In this document: positions 17,179 to 26,275 of the stretch, piece by piece
Layout of the letters: every line of letters starts with the position of its first letter
How positions within the stretch are numbered: the first letter of the stretch is position 1
Assembly (NCBI RefSeq): GCF_014336955.1
Contig: NZ_QRAI01000006.1
Coordinates: 62,001-126,000, forward strand
From: Saccharophagus sp. K07
Lineage (GTDB): Bacteria; Pseudomonadota; Gammaproteobacteria; Pseudomonadales; Cellvibrionaceae
Length of the DNA: 64,000 bases
Reading direction: 5' to 3'
The notes under the pieces: generated by a model
What the model was told of the DNA's origin: nothing
Database searches by the model: none
What the model saw: the letters and a program-made list of their open reading frames with translations, nothing else
Program-made: the position numbers and the translations under genes

Positions 17179-17535
17179 ATGGTAGATCGCGTTGATATCA
17201 ATCGCTTGTTGTTGGAAATGCGTGCACTTAAAGCTCAGAGTCAAGCCTTTGGCGGGGTGGAGAAAGTCGGCCAGTCGCAAATTGCGACTCAGCGGCCGGA
17301 GCAGGTCAACGGGCCGCGTTTCAGCGACCTGTTTTCTCAGGCGGTCAATAAAGTGAATTCGGTGCAGCAGGCATCCAACGCAACTTCCGCGGCTTATATG
17401 CGCGGTGATCCGAATGTGGATATTACCGACGTGATGATTGCCTCCCAAAAATCCACCGTTGCCTTCCAGGCCATGACCCAGGTGCGCAACAAAGTGGTGG
17501 AGGCCTACAAAGACGTAATGAATATGCCGATTTAA
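17179..17535 (+). CDS. fliE: Flagellar MS-ring/rod junction protein FliE
   Basis: The 118-residue protein ends with the FliE signature ([20 protein letters not shown], then [13 protein letters not shown]). FliE forms the junction between the MS ring and the proximal rod and is among the first substrates of the flagellar export apparatus. There is no signal peptide, as expected for a type III substrate. It opens the fliEFGHIJ group, 61 bases before fliF, under the sigma-54 promoter at 17067. Confidence 0.96.
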   Translation: MVDRVDINRLLLEMRALKAQSQAFGGVEKVGQSQIATQRPEQVNGPRFSDLFSQAVNKVNSVQQASNATSAAYMRGDPNVDITDVMIASQKSTVAFQAMTQVRNKVVEAYKDVMNMPI

Positions 17536-17596
17536 GGCGTTGTTACAGTTTTGCAGTTTTCGAATTCCGATTTTTCGAATTAATGAGCGGTAATCT

Positions 17597-19303
17597 ATGG
17601 TGGCAAAAGATGTAAGTGGCGACTTCGAGAGCTCTGCTCCAGCTGCTGCAGAGAAAAAAAGAAGCGCTTCGGACTTGTTTGAGGGTTTAAACAACCTCAA
17701 TTTGTTGCGTCAGGCGGCCTTGATGATCGGACTGGCCGCCAGTGTCGCCATCGGTTTTTGGGTGGTGTTGTGGACCCAGGGAGAAGAGTACCGCCCCTTG
17801 TACGGCAGTCTCGATCGTCTGGATTCCGCCGATGTGGTGCAAATCCTCGAAACCAACGATATCCGCTACAAAGTCGATCTAGCCACTGGCGCTTTGCTGG
17901 TGCCGACCGACGAACTTGCCAAAGCCCGCCTTAAACTGGCCGAAGCCGGCATTCCGGGCAAAAGTTCCGTCGGCTATGAATTGCTCGACCAGGAACAGCC
18001 GCTGGGCACCAGCCAGTTTATGGAAGCTACGCGTTTTCGCCGCGGTCTGGAAGGTGAGCTCGCCCGAACGATTTCCAACGTCCACGCCGTGCGTTCCGCA
18101 CGCGTCCATTTGGCCATTCCCAAAACCTCGGTTTTTGTGCGCGATGGCCGTGAACCCAGCGCCTCGGTTTTTCTCGAACTCTATCCAGGGCGCAAACTCG
18201 AGCCGCATCAAATCAAAGGCATTACCAACTTGGTGGCCTCCAGCGTTCCGGAAATGAAACCGCAGAACGTCACCCTGGTGGATCAGCGCGGTTCGCTGAT
18301 TTCCCTGGGATCGGAAGACGAAAAACTCATAGCCGCTGCACAGCATCTCGACTACACCCGCAAAATCGAAAACGACATGATGATGCGCGTCCGCCGTCTG
18401 TTGGGACCTGTGGTAGGCGAGGACAAATTCAAAGCGGAGATCAGCGCCGATATCGATTTCACCGAAATCGAAGAGGCTGGCGAAACCTTCAACCCCGATT
18501 TGCCCGCGCTGCGCAGTGAAGCCGTGGTGGAAGAGCAGCAAATTGGCAGCGCGACTCCCGGCGGTATCCCCGGAGCTCTGACCAACCAACCGCCCGCAAC
18601 CGGCTTGGCGCCGGAACAACTGCCAAATAATGCTAACGGCACTGAAGCTCCCGTGCCTTCCAACAGCCGCAGTCAGGCCACGCGCAATTACGAGCTGGAT
18701 CGCACAGTAAGCTACACCAAACACCAAAAAGGCCGCTTGCGCCGCCTGACGGTGGCAGTGGTAGTCGATGACAAGCTGACGTTCGACGAGCAGGGTCGTC
18801 CGGTGCGTATTCCTTGGACCGATCAGGAATTGGAACGCCTGTCTATACTGGTACGAGATGCCGTGGGATTTTCCGCCGCACGCGGTGACAGTGTGAATGT
18901 TCTGAACGAACGCTTTGTCGATCTGCCGCTGACAGGTGACTATGCCGAAAAATGGTGGGAATCCGACGCAGCCAAATTCTGGCTCAAGCAAGCGGCTGGG
19001 CTGCTCATCATCCTGGTGCTGCTGGTAGGTTTCCTGCGGCCCTTGTTGAAGAGTCTCTCGGCAGCCGGCGCGCGTGCCAAGGAGGAGGAAGAAGCTCGTC
19101 AACTTGCCGCGTTGCAAGCTGCCGGAGTCGACTCCTTCGATTCCCTTTCTGATGAAACTGTAACCCTTACCGGCGGCGATGCTCTGGCGTTGCCAAGCCC
19201 CGAGGAAAGCTACGAGCAACAACTCAACGCAGTTAGAGGCTTGGTGGCGGAAGATCCCGGCCGGGTCGCCCAAGTGATTAAACGCTGGATCAATGAAGAA
19301 TGA
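17597..19303 (+). CDS. fliF: Flagellar MS-ring protein FliF
   Basis: 568 residues with two membrane helices (about 38-58 and 458-478) flanking a large periplasmic part. The YscJ-like ring-building motifs (YRPLYGSLD, EVQIL-type repeats, RVHLAIPKTSVFVRD) and the C-terminal cytoplasmic tail that binds FliG are present. It builds the MS ring in the inner membrane, the platform for export and the rotor. Its stop overlaps the fliG start by four bases, so the two partners are translationally coupled. The length is normal for the family. Confidence 0.97.
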   Translation: MVAKDVSGDFESSAPAAAEKKRSASDLFEGLNNLNLLRQAALMIGLAASVAIGFWVVLWTQGEEYRPLYGSLDRLDSADVVQILETNDIRYKVDLATGALLVPTDELAKARLKLAEAGIPGKSSVGYELLDQEQPLGTSQFMEATRFRRGLEGELARTISNVHAVRSARVHLAIPKTSVFVRDGREPSASVFLELYPGRKLEPHQIKGITNLVASSVPEMKPQNVTLVDQRGSLISLGSEDEKLIAAAQHLDYTRKIENDMMMRVRRLLGPVVGEDKFKAEISADIDFTEIEEAGETFNPDLPALRSEAVVEEQQIGSATPGGIPGALTNQPPATGLAPEQLPNNANGTEAPVPSNSRSQATRNYELDRTVSYTKHQKGRLRRLTVAVVVDDKLTFDEQGRPVRIPWTDQELERLSILVRDAVGFSAARGDSVNVLNERFVDLPLTGDYAEKWWESDAAKFWLKQAAGLLIILVLLVGFLRPLLKSLSAAGARAKEEEEARQLAALQAAGVDSFDSLSDETVTLTGGDALALPSPEESYEQQLNAVRGLVAEDPGRVAQVIKRWINEE

Positions 19304-20358
19304 GTAAGCCCGCTGTAAAAGGTGGCGAAGCCAACGCCGCACCTCCGGCCCCGACCAAACCGACGGTCAAATTATCGCGTTTGGATCAGGCGGCTGTGCT
19401 TTTGTTGTCGCTGGGCGAAAGCGCCGCGGCAGAAGTGCTCAAGCATATGGGGCCTAAAGAAGTTCAGCGCCTCGGCTCCGCCATGTCGCAATTAAAAAAT
19501 ATTCAGCAGTACGAAGTAGAAACCGTATTGGCGAATTTCCTCGAAGAAGTGCGCACCCAGACCGGTTTGGGATTGGGTTCCGACAGCTACATTCGCAATA
19601 TGCTGATTGCCGCTGTAGGTGAGGATAAAGCCAACGGTTTGATCGACCGAATTTTGATGGGTGGCAACACCACAGGTCTCGACACGCTCAAGTGGATGGA
19701 AGCGCGCTCCGTGGCCGACATTATCCGCAATGAACACCCGCAGATTCAGGCCATTGTGTTGGCCTATCTCGATCCTGACCAATCCGCCGAAGTGCTAACC
19801 CATTTTCCGGAAAAAGTGCGTCTGGACGTGTTAATGCGGGTTGCGTCCCTCGATACGGTACAGCCGAGTGCGTTGCAGGAATTGAACAATATTCTGGAAA
19901 AACAATTCTCCGGAAACGCCGGTTCGCAGACCAAACAGATGGGCGGTTACAAAAAAGCGGCGGAAATCATGAACAACCTCGACAGCTCGGTAGAAGGCGA
20001 GCTGATGGCGGCAATTCGGGAAATCGACGAAGACATGGGCGCGCAGATTGCCGACCTTATGTTTGTGTTCGACAACTTGAAAGACGTCGACGACCGCGGA
20101 ATTCAGGCACTGCTGCGCGAGGTTTCTTCCGAAGTGCTGATTCTGGCACTCAAAGGCGCGGACGACGAACTCAAGGAAAAAATCTTCAAAAATATGTCCA
20201 AACGCGCGGCCGAACTCTTGCGCGACGATTTGGAAGCAAAAGGCCCGGTGCGGGTTTCCGAAGTGGAAGCTGCGCAAAAAGAAGTTCTCACCATCGCGCG
20301 CCGTATGGCCGACGCCGGCGAAATTGTGCTGGGCGGCAGCGGCGAAGAAATGCTGTAA
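19300..20358 (+). CDS. fliG: Flagellar motor switch protein FliG
   Basis: 352 residues. After a Pro/Ala-rich lead of about 24 residues come the FliG N domain (LDQAAVLLLSLGE), the middle domain with the EHPQIQAIVLAYLDPDQSA motif and the C-terminal charged torque helix region (DDELKEKIFKNMSKRAAELL). FliG is the rotor protein that contacts MotA/C-type stators and binds FliF and FliM. The extra N-terminal lead makes it slightly longer than typical homologues of about 335-340 residues. It overlaps fliF by four bases. Confidence 0.97.
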   Translation: MSKPAVKGGEANAAPPAPTKPTVKLSRLDQAAVLLLSLGESAAAEVLKHMGPKEVQRLGSAMSQLKNIQQYEVETVLANFLEEVRTQTGLGLGSDSYIRNMLIAAVGEDKANGLIDRILMGGNTTGLDTLKWMEARSVADIIRNEHPQIQAIVLAYLDPDQSAEVLTHFPEKVRLDVLMRVASLDTVQPSALQELNNILEKQFSGNAGSQTKQMGGYKKAAEIMNNLDSSVEGELMAAIREIDEDMGAQIADLMFVFDNLKDVDDRGIQALLREVSSEVLILALKGADDELKEKIFKNMSKRAAELLRDDLEAKGPVRVSEVEAAQKEVLTIARRMADAGEIVLGGSGEEML

Positions 20359-20367
20359 GAATTTTTC

Positions 20368-21309
20368 ATGACAGACAAACTGGCTAACCGCATTCCGTTC
20401 GAAGATATAGAGACTGTTCAGGTCTGGACTTTGCCGTCGCTGTCTGACGGCAAAACCAGAGTTGTTCCGACGGGCAAAAAACAGCAGGAAAAAGAAGAAA
20501 AGGCAAAACAGGAACAGGAAAAAAAAGCCGCGGAAGAAATTATCGAAGAAATTACCGAGCCTACGATCAGACCTTTGACCGCAGAGCAATTGGCGGAAAT
20601 TACCGAGCAAGCGGAGAGGGAAGGGCGCGAGCACGGTTATCAGGAAGGTTTTCAGCAAGGTTTCGCCGAGGGCGAAAAAAAGGGTTTACAGCAAGGCGAA
20701 CAAAAAGCCTATGCGGAAACCAAAGCCGCTTTGGAAGAGCAGACGTGTCGTTTTCAGCAAATTGCCGATGCGCTGTTGGAACCGCTCGCTACCCAAGGTG
20801 CAAAACTGGAAAACGTTATTCTGGATATGGCGGTTAATATTGCCCGTCATTTACTCAACCGCGAACTGATTGAAGACCCTTCCGCGCTGTTCCATTTGGT
20901 GGAGCGCGCTGTTAACGCGTTGCCTGCCGGTGCCAAAAACATTCGTGTTTATTTAAATCCGGACGATGTGGAATTGGCCCACGAAGCCTTCGCCAATTCC
21001 GGACGCAATTGGACCTTCTATCCCGACAGCAAAATGGGGCGCGGCGGTTGCCGTGTGGAAACCGATCAAAGCCTGGTGGATTATTCGGTGGAGCGGCGTC
21101 TGCAGCAGATGCTCGACCAAGTGAATCTGCTCGGTGAATTAACCGCAGAAGAGGAAACCCCGATTGCGGATTACACGCCGCCAGAGCCGGTTGCAACAAC
21201 ATCATCCGCAGTAGAGCTGCCACAAGAGTCTGGCGTGGAAATGGAATCCCCGGTGACCAATACATGGGATTCATCCGATGTGCTGGAGGAGCCAAATGGA
21301 AACTCCTGA
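20368..21309 (+). CDS. fliH: Flagellar export ATPase regulator FliH
   Basis: 313 residues with a Lys/Glu-rich helical start (about 30-70), the Gly-heptad segment typical of FliH (about 88-115; [17 protein letters not shown]) and a conserved C-terminal domain ([37 protein letters not shown]). FliH dimers bind the ATPase FliI and link it to FliN at the C ring. A Glu/Pro-rich tail of about 50 residues extends past the usual end. It follows fliG by nine bases and overlaps fliI by 14. Confidence 0.95.
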   Translation: MTDKLANRIPFEDIETVQVWTLPSLSDGKTRVVPTGKKQQEKEEKAKQEQEKKAAEEIIEEITEPTIRPLTAEQLAEITEQAEREGREHGYQEGFQQGFAEGEKKGLQQGEQKAYAETKAALEEQTCRFQQIADALLEPLATQGAKLENVILDMAVNIARHLLNRELIEDPSALFHLVERAVNALPAGAKNIRVYLNPDDVELAHEAFANSGRNWTFYPDSKMGRGGCRVETDQSLVDYSVERRLQQMLDQVNLLGELTAEEETPIADYTPPEPVATTSSAVELPQESGVEMESPVTNTWDSSDVLEEPNGNS

Positions 21310-22705
21310 TCTGCGCACTCTTGATCAACGCGTCTCCCGTTTTCGCCGTTTTTCTTTGTTGGATACCAACCCGGTTGCCAGCGGCCGCCTGACCCGCATG
21401 GTCGGTCTGACCTTGGAAGCAGTGGGATTGCGCGCGTCTGTGGGACAGCAGTGCCGCGTCCTGATGCCCAATGGCAGTCAAGTGGACGCTGAAGTGGTCG
21501 GCTTTGCCGAAGACAAAACCTTTTTGATGCCGATCCAGAAAATGGAGGGCTTGCAGCCCGGCGCACTGGTGATGCCAGTGGATAACACCAAAGGGCTGGT
21601 GATGGGTAAAGAATGCCTCGGCCGCATTATCAACGGCCTGGGAGTTCCGCTGGATGGCAAAGGCCCGTTAAAGGGCGACTCCACCATCAGCCTCACCCCG
21701 GAATTTATCAACCCCTTGCACCGCCATCCGATTGAAGAACCTTTGGACGTCGGCATACGCGCAATCAACGGTTTGTTGACGGTGGGTAAAGGCCAGCGCA
21801 TAGGTTTATTCGCCGGTAGTGGTGTGGGTAAAAGTGTGCTGCTCGGCATGATGACCAAATACACCGTTGCCGATGTAGTGGTGGTTGGGCTGATCGGCGA
21901 GCGGGGGCGCGAGGTTAAGGAATTTATCGATCATATCCTCGGCCCCGAAGGTTTAAAACGCGCAGTAGTTGTCGCGGCGCCGGCGGATGAAGCGCCGCTG
22001 ATGCGCTTGCGCGCCGCGCAATTGTCGACGCGCGTGGCGGAATATTTTCGCGATCAGGGCGCGAGTGTATTGCTGCTGATGGATTCGCTAACCCGTTACG
22101 GACAGGCGCAGCGGGAAATTTCCCTCGCCATTGGCGAGCCGCCAGCCACCAAGGGTTATCCGCCGTCGGTATTTGCCCGTATTCCAGAACTGGTCGAGCG
22201 CGCCGGTAACGCCGCCAAGGGCGGTGGCTCGATTACGGCTTTTTATACGGTGTTGACGGAAGGGGACGATCTGCAGGACCCAATCGCCGACTCCGCGCGC
22301 GCCATTTTGGACGGACACGTGGTGCTGTCGCGCCAGTTGGCAGAAGAGGGGATTTATCCCGCCATTGATATCGAAGCTTCCATCAGCCGCGTCATGCCGC
22401 ATGTGGTCAGCGAAGGCCATTTAAAGGGCGCTTTGCAGTTCAAACAATTGCTTGCGCGCTACCGCCAGAACAAAGATTTGATCGCCATCGGCGCCTACAG
22501 CCCGGGCAGCGATCCGGTGACGGATCGCGCGATCGAACGCTACCCACATCTGGTGCAGTTCGTCAGTCAGGGCATTCAGCAAAAAGCGCCCTTGGCAGAA
22601 AGTGTGAACATGTTACAGACGCTGTTGGCGGCCGGGCAGGACAACGGCAAAAAAGCCGATGCCAACGCCAGGGCAAACGTCGCCAAAAAACCTGGCGTGC
22701 GATGA
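21296..22705 (+). CDS. fliI: Flagellum-specific export ATPase FliI
   Basis: 469 residues. It contains Walker [12 protein letters not shown], the export-ATPase motif [12 protein letters not shown] and Walker [11 protein letters not shown], close relatives of the F1 beta subunit. FliI hydrolyses ATP at the base of the flagellar type III gate and helps deliver substrates. The start at 21296 is chosen because GGAGGA lies just upstream, inside fliH. It is followed by an unusual repeated stretch before fliJ. Confidence 0.97.
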   Translation: METPDLRTLDQRVSRFRRFSLLDTNPVASGRLTRMVGLTLEAVGLRASVGQQCRVLMPNGSQVDAEVVGFAEDKTFLMPIQKMEGLQPGALVMPVDNTKGLVMGKECLGRIINGLGVPLDGKGPLKGDSTISLTPEFINPLHRHPIEEPLDVGIRAINGLLTVGKGQRIGLFAGSGVGKSVLLGMMTKYTVADVVVVGLIGERGREVKEFIDHILGPEGLKRAVVVAAPADEAPLMRLRAAQLSTRVAEYFRDQGASVLLLMDSLTRYGQAQREISLAIGEPPATKGYPPSVFARIPELVERAGNAAKGGGSITAFYTVLTEGDDLQDPIADSARAILDGHVVLSRQLAEEGIYPAIDIEASISRVMPHVVSEGHLKGALQFKQLLARYRQNKDLIAIGAYSPGSDPVTDRAIERYPHLVQFVSQGIQQKAPLAESVNMLQTLLAAGQDNGKKADANARANVAKKPGVR

Positions 22706-22733
22706 GTCCATTTTTAGAGCCGACTCAACAAGT

Positions 22734-22800
22734 ATGAGCCGAGTGAAAAGCTAGCAGAATGAGCTGAGCGAAAAGATAGATATGAGCCGAGCGAAACGCC
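22734..22800 (+). repeat. Three tandem copies of a fliJ-start-like sequence
   Basis: Three near-copies start at 22734, 22759 and 22782 (periods 25 and 23): ATGAGCCGAGTGAAAAG, ATGAGCTGAGCGAAAAG and ATGAGCCGAGCGAAACG. The third is the real fliJ start. The first two frames close soon after their ATG. No clear ribosome binding site precedes the third copy. The array may be slippage-generated or may load ribosomes in sequence. Confidence 0.85.
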
Positions 22801-23231
22801 TGAGTTTAGTATTGGATATCGCCGAGCGCGCCGAAAACAAAGCGGCGGAAGCTTTTGAAATGGCGCGGCGTCTGTTGCAGGAAGATCAGGACAAGCTGGC
22901 GGATCTGCAGCGTTATTATGCGGATTACGAACAGAGTTTTTCCCAGCCGACGCTGCTGCGGGCGCAGGACATTATGCAGCAGCGCAGTTTCCTGCAGCGG
23001 CTGGCGGAGGCTGTGCGGCAACAAGAACAGATTGTTGAACGCCGCGGCTCGATTGCCGAAAGCAAACAAAAGGATTGGCGCACCGCGCATTTAAAGCGTC
23101 GCGCCCTGCAGGAACTGATCGAACGGGTGCGCGCAGACGAGCAAAAAGTGCTGACCCGTAAAGAGCAAAAAATGCTGGACGAATGGTTTAGTCAAAGTGC
23201 GTTGCGGCGAGCGGAAAACGGTCAGTCGTAA
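22782..23231 (+). CDS. fliJ: Flagellar export chaperone FliJ
   Basis: 149 residues, entirely helical with heptad pattern and many Gln, Arg and Glu, as in FliJ. The family forms an antiparallel coiled coil that fits into the FliI ring like the gamma subunit of F1 and assists export. The start MSRAKRLSLVLDIAERAENK resembles known FliJ proteins. It ends the fliEFGHIJ group; a 380-base gap follows. Two decoy-like copies of its start region lie directly upstream. Confidence 0.93.
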   Translation: MSRAKRLSLVLDIAERAENKAAEAFEMARRLLQEDQDKLADLQRYYADYEQSFSQPTLLRAQDIMQQRSFLQRLAEAVRQQEQIVERRGSIAESKQKDWRTAHLKRRALQELIERVRADEQKVLTRKEQKMLDEWFSQSALRRAENGQS

Positions 23232-23611
23232 GTCACCGATATTATCTATTTGTCTGATTTTTAGCCTTCGGGCCCGCGGCTTCTGCTTGCCGCACTTGTG
23301 TTGCCAAATTGCCTATGTAATCCTTGCGCCGCTTTGTGACGTACATCGCGTTCAGTCTCTCCATGAAGCCGGTGCCATTTCGCAAAGAAAACGACCCAGT
23401 GCAATGACCTTTCAAGTAAGAGCTTTCCATATTGGCGTGGCAACATAGTCTATGCTTATGGAAATAGGCCATTTGCCGTGCTTCGAGTCGGAGAGAAGAT
23501 GTTCGTCCCGTCTGTTTCCGCTGCACGCTGACACTTGTGCACCGGCGACGGTTTTATACCGATAATAATTTTGGCAATACTGGCTGACCATTTACGTGTG
23601 GAGGAAAACCT
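23232..23611. other. Unassigned 380-base spacer between fliJ and hsbA
   Basis: I see no convincing gene. A 94-codon open frame on the minus strand (23526-23242) has no ribosome binding site and a composition unlike its neighbours. The base composition is normal, not AT-rich, so it could be a gene remnant. ACCGATAA at about 23559 resembles a sigma-28 -10 element, but no matching -35 is present. Confidence 0.4.
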
Positions 23612-23920
23612 ATGGCGATCAGCTCATCGCTATCCCCTGACAGCAAAACTCTGACCATCCAGGTCGAAGGACGTTTTGATGCAAGTTCTTTGGATGAATT
23701 TCGCAAATGCTACGAGGACGTGTCTGGTGGTGTACCTGAGCGCTACAACGTGGATCTGAAAAATGCCGTTTATTTGGACAGCTCCGCTTTGGGCATGTTG
23801 TTGGTATTGCGAGATTACGCGGGCGGTGAAAATGCTCAGATCACCATTTCCAATTGCTCGCCGGAAGTCAAAAAAATCTTTTCCATCTCCAGTTTTGAAC
23901 AGCTGTTTACCATTCAATAG
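23612..23920 (+). CDS. hsbA: STAS-domain anti-anti-sigma factor, HsbA type
   Basis: 102 residues forming a single STAS domain with the phosphorylation motif DSSALGML (Ser57 by analogy with SpoIIAA). In Pseudomonas HsbA binds the anti-sigma factor FlgM or a diguanylate cyclase depending on phosphorylation by HsbR, which tunes swimming against biofilm. The partner genes hsbR and hptB follow directly. GTGGAGGAAAACCT gives a strong ribosome binding site before the ATG. Confidence 0.88.
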   Translation: MAISSSLSPDSKTLTIQVEGRFDASSLDEFRKCYEDVSGGVPERYNVDLKNAVYLDSSALGMLLVLRDYAGGENAQITISNCSPEVKKIFSISSFEQLFTIQ

Positions 23921-23999
23921 TTGCTTCTCTGATGGATCGCTTTGGCGAACCTCAGCGGATGAAAAGCTTGGAAGGTTCAAGCTGACGTCGCTCAACAAA

Positions 24000-24025
24000 G
24001 CATTATCCGCTGCGGCGGATAATGC
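24000..24025. repeat. Strong hairpin between hsbA and hsbR
   Basis: GCATTATCCGC (24000-24010) and GCGGATAATGC (24015-24025) are perfect 11-base inverted copies around a four-base TGCG loop. It ends 26 bases before the hsbR start and no T-run follows, so it is not a standard terminator. In RNA it could set the HsbA to HsbR ratio by processing or attenuation; in DNA it could be an operator. Confidence 0.7.
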
Positions 24026-24051
24026 ACAGGTTTTACAATGGAGCATCTGAC

Positions 24052-25815
24052 ATGCGGAGTTTGCAGGACCGCCTTCCAGCCGAGAGCGCGACGGAAAATA
24101 CCGGTGCTCTGAAAATTCTGGTGGCCGAAGATTCAGCTGCCGATCGTCTGATATTGCAATCCATGCTGCAGCGCTCCGGCCATGAAGTGGTGCTGGCCGA
24201 AGATGGTGAGAGCGCCATTACCGCATTTTCTGAATGTCACCCGGACTTGGTTTTTCTCGATGTCATCATGCCCAACGTCAATGGCATAGAGGCTGCACGC
24301 CGCATTAAATCGCTGGCGGGAGATGAATTGGTCCCGGTCATTTTTTTGACCTCCCTGGCGGATGCCGAATCCCTCGCCACTTGTCTCGATGCTGGCGGCG
24401 ATGATTTTCTCTCCAAACCCTACAACCAGATTGTTCTGGATTCGAAAATCAAAGCGTTTTCGCGCATGCGCGAAATGCACAGAACAGTCGCCCATCAAAA
24501 AGATCAGATTGCACTGCACAACAAACACCTGATTCAAGAGCAAAATGTCGCCAAGCAGGTATTCGATAAAATTGCCCACGCCGGTGCTTTAAAGCTCGAC
24601 ATTATTCGTTATTACATGTCCGCGCTCGCGGTATTTAATGGCGACGTATTATTGGCAGAAGTCAGTCCGCGCGGCAGTTTGTTTGTAGTACTCGGCGATT
24701 TTACCGGCCACGGATTGCCGGCAGCGATTGGCTCCATGCCATTGGCGGCAACCTTTTACGGTATGGTCGGCAAAGGTTTTTCCCTGGCGGATATTCTGCG
24801 GGAAATTAATCAGAAGCTGTATCAAACCTTGCCGGTCGGTTTATTTTGTTGTGCCACCTGTGTGGACATCAATTTCAAGAAAAACCGCATCAGCGTGTGG
24901 AACGGCGGTTTGCCCGATAATATTTTGTATCGCCATAAAACGCGCACCTATGAGCGGGTGAAATCCAGTCATTTACCTCTCGGTGTTTTGTCCAATCGCG
25001 ATTTCAAAGCCGACACCCAAGTGTTGCATTTGGAACCGGGCGATCATTTTTTGATGTGGTCGGACGGCATTCAGGAAGCGCGCAATCGCGCCGGTGTGAT
25101 GTTCGGCGAAGACAATATCAATGCCGTCTTGGATAGCAGCCTGGATGCGTCCGCCGTATACGCGCAAATTTTGAAAAACGTGCAGGAGCATATTGGCAGC
25201 ACAGAAAAAGATGACGATATTTCCCTGGTGGATATCACCTTTCCGGAAGACGATTCCAAAGTGCAAGGCTTGGTTCCCAAATCCGGCATGCGCAACGGTT
25301 ATCTGGAAGATTGGGAATTAACGCTGACGCTGGTGGCCTCGTCACTCAAAACATTTAATCCGCTGTCGCTGCTGATTCATGTGATCTCGGAAGTGCCGGG
25401 ATTGCGCCAGAACAGCAGTGTGCTTTACACAGTGTTGTCGGAATTATTCAATAACGCACTGGAGCACGGCGTGCTGGGATTGGAATCCAGCATTAAAAGT
25501 TCGCCCACGGGATTCGCCGAATATTATCGCCTGCGTAAAGAGGGTTTGGAGGCGCTGACGGAAGCCTTTGTGCGCTTTGAATTTCGCCACGAAGTGCGGG
25601 AAAACGGCGGCATGCTCACCATTACAGTAGTCGATAGCGGCAAAGGTTTTGTGCCGCAGGATTTACCGTTAACTGGCGACCCGCAAAAATTACCCGCCAG
25701 TGCTCAATATTACGGTCGCGGTCTTACGCTGGTGGCATCTATTTGTGATTCCTTACAGATATTGCCGCCTGGAAACCGGGTTCGAGTGCAGTTTTCTTGG
25801 AATTACGAAGAGTAG
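24052..25815 (+). CDS. hsbR: Response regulator with PP2C phosphatase and kinase-like domain, HsbR type
   Basis: 587 residues: receiver domain (about 20-135, Asp70), SpoIIE/PP2C phosphatase domain (about 185-395; GDFTGHGLPAAIGSMPLA, WSDGIQEARN) and a C-terminal HATPase domain of the RsbW anti-sigma kinase type (about 430-585; LSELFNNALEHGVLG, DSGKGFVPQDL). Known HsbR both phosphorylates and dephosphorylates HsbA under control of HptB. The ATG at 24052 is chosen because GGAG precedes it at a suitable distance. A strong hairpin lies just upstream. Confidence 0.92.
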   Translation: MRSLQDRLPAESATENTGALKILVAEDSAADRLILQSMLQRSGHEVVLAEDGESAITAFSECHPDLVFLDVIMPNVNGIEAARRIKSLAGDELVPVIFLTSLADAESLATCLDAGGDDFLSKPYNQIVLDSKIKAFSRMREMHRTVAHQKDQIALHNKHLIQEQNVAKQVFDKIAHAGALKLDIIRYYMSALAVFNGDVLLAEVSPRGSLFVVLGDFTGHGLPAAIGSMPLAATFYGMVGKGFSLADILREINQKLYQTLPVGLFCCATCVDINFKKNRISVWNGGLPDNILYRHKTRTYERVKSSHLPLGVLSNRDFKADTQVLHLEPGDHFLMWSDGIQEARNRAGVMFGEDNINAVLDSSLDASAVYAQILKNVQEHIGSTEKDDDISLVDITFPEDDSKVQGLVPKSGMRNGYLEDWELTLTLVASSLKTFNPLSLLIHVISEVPGLRQNSSVLYTVLSELFNNALEHGVLGLESSIKSSPTGFAEYYRLRKEGLEALTEAFVRFEFRHEVRENGGMLTITVVDSGKGFVPQDLPLTGDPQKLPASAQYYGRGLTLVASICDSLQILPPGNRVRVQFSWNYEE

Positions 25816-25850
25816 TTTTTTATTTTTCAGGATGTTTAACGGAGTAGGCT

Positions 25851-26186
25851 ATGACCGACGCACGTATTGATGCGGCTATGATGGAACAGTTAAAGGAATT
25901 ATTGGGAGAGCGTTTTACGGAATTGGTCGATCGATTTATTCAGGATGGCGAGCGGCGTCTTGGTCTTTTGCGTGAAGCATTAAAAACACAGGATTTTGTC
26001 GCTATTCATGCAGAAGCTCACGGCCTTAAAGGCAGCAGTCGGAATATTGGCGCAAATATTCTGGGCGGTTTGTGCAGTGACCTGGAGCAAATGGGCAAAG
26101 AGAACAAAGCCGAAGGGTTGCAGACAGTTTTTGCCGCTCTTGAACAGGAGTTTGCCGCTGTGTGCGCGGAGTTGCGCACCTGGTAA
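25851..26186 (+). CDS. hptB: Histidine phosphotransfer protein, HptB type
   Basis: 111 residues forming a single Hpt four-helix domain with the phosphorylated His57 in AEAHGLKGSSRNIGA. In Pseudomonas, hybrid kinases pass phosphate to HptB, which passes it to HsbR. Here it follows hsbR by 35 bases, reversing the hptB-hsbR-hsbA order I recall from Pseudomonas aeruginosa. It closes the Hsb module before fliK. Confidence 0.9.
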   Translation: MTDARIDAAMMEQLKELLGERFTELVDRFIQDGERRLGLLREALKTQDFVAIHAEAHGLKGSSRNIGANILGGLCSDLEQMGKENKAEGLQTVFAALEQEFAAVCAELRTW

Positions 26187-26221
26187 GTGAATTTCCTCAA
26201 TATCCCAATGTTTTTTTCGAA

Positions 26222-26237
26222 TGGCATGCGGCTTGCT
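26222..26237 (+). promoter_or_regulatory. Sigma-54 promoter of fliK
   Basis: TGGCAT-GCGGC-TTGCT differs from the consensus only by T instead of C at the sixth base. It lies 38 bases before the fliK ATG, in the short gap after hptB, so fliK can be expressed apart from the Hsb genes. Confidence 0.75.
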
Positions 26238-26275
26238 GATTTCCGGTACAAAACCAAGGTTTACGGAAATCAGGC

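Noticed and set aside
17879-19342. 487-codon minus-strand ORF
   Set aside because: Antisense to fliF, with His/Gln/Phe-rich composition typical of shadow frames.
23242-23526. Minus-strand 94-codon ORF between fliJ and hsbA
   Set aside because: No ribosome binding site, no recognisable family and orientation against the operon; kept only as a possible remnant.
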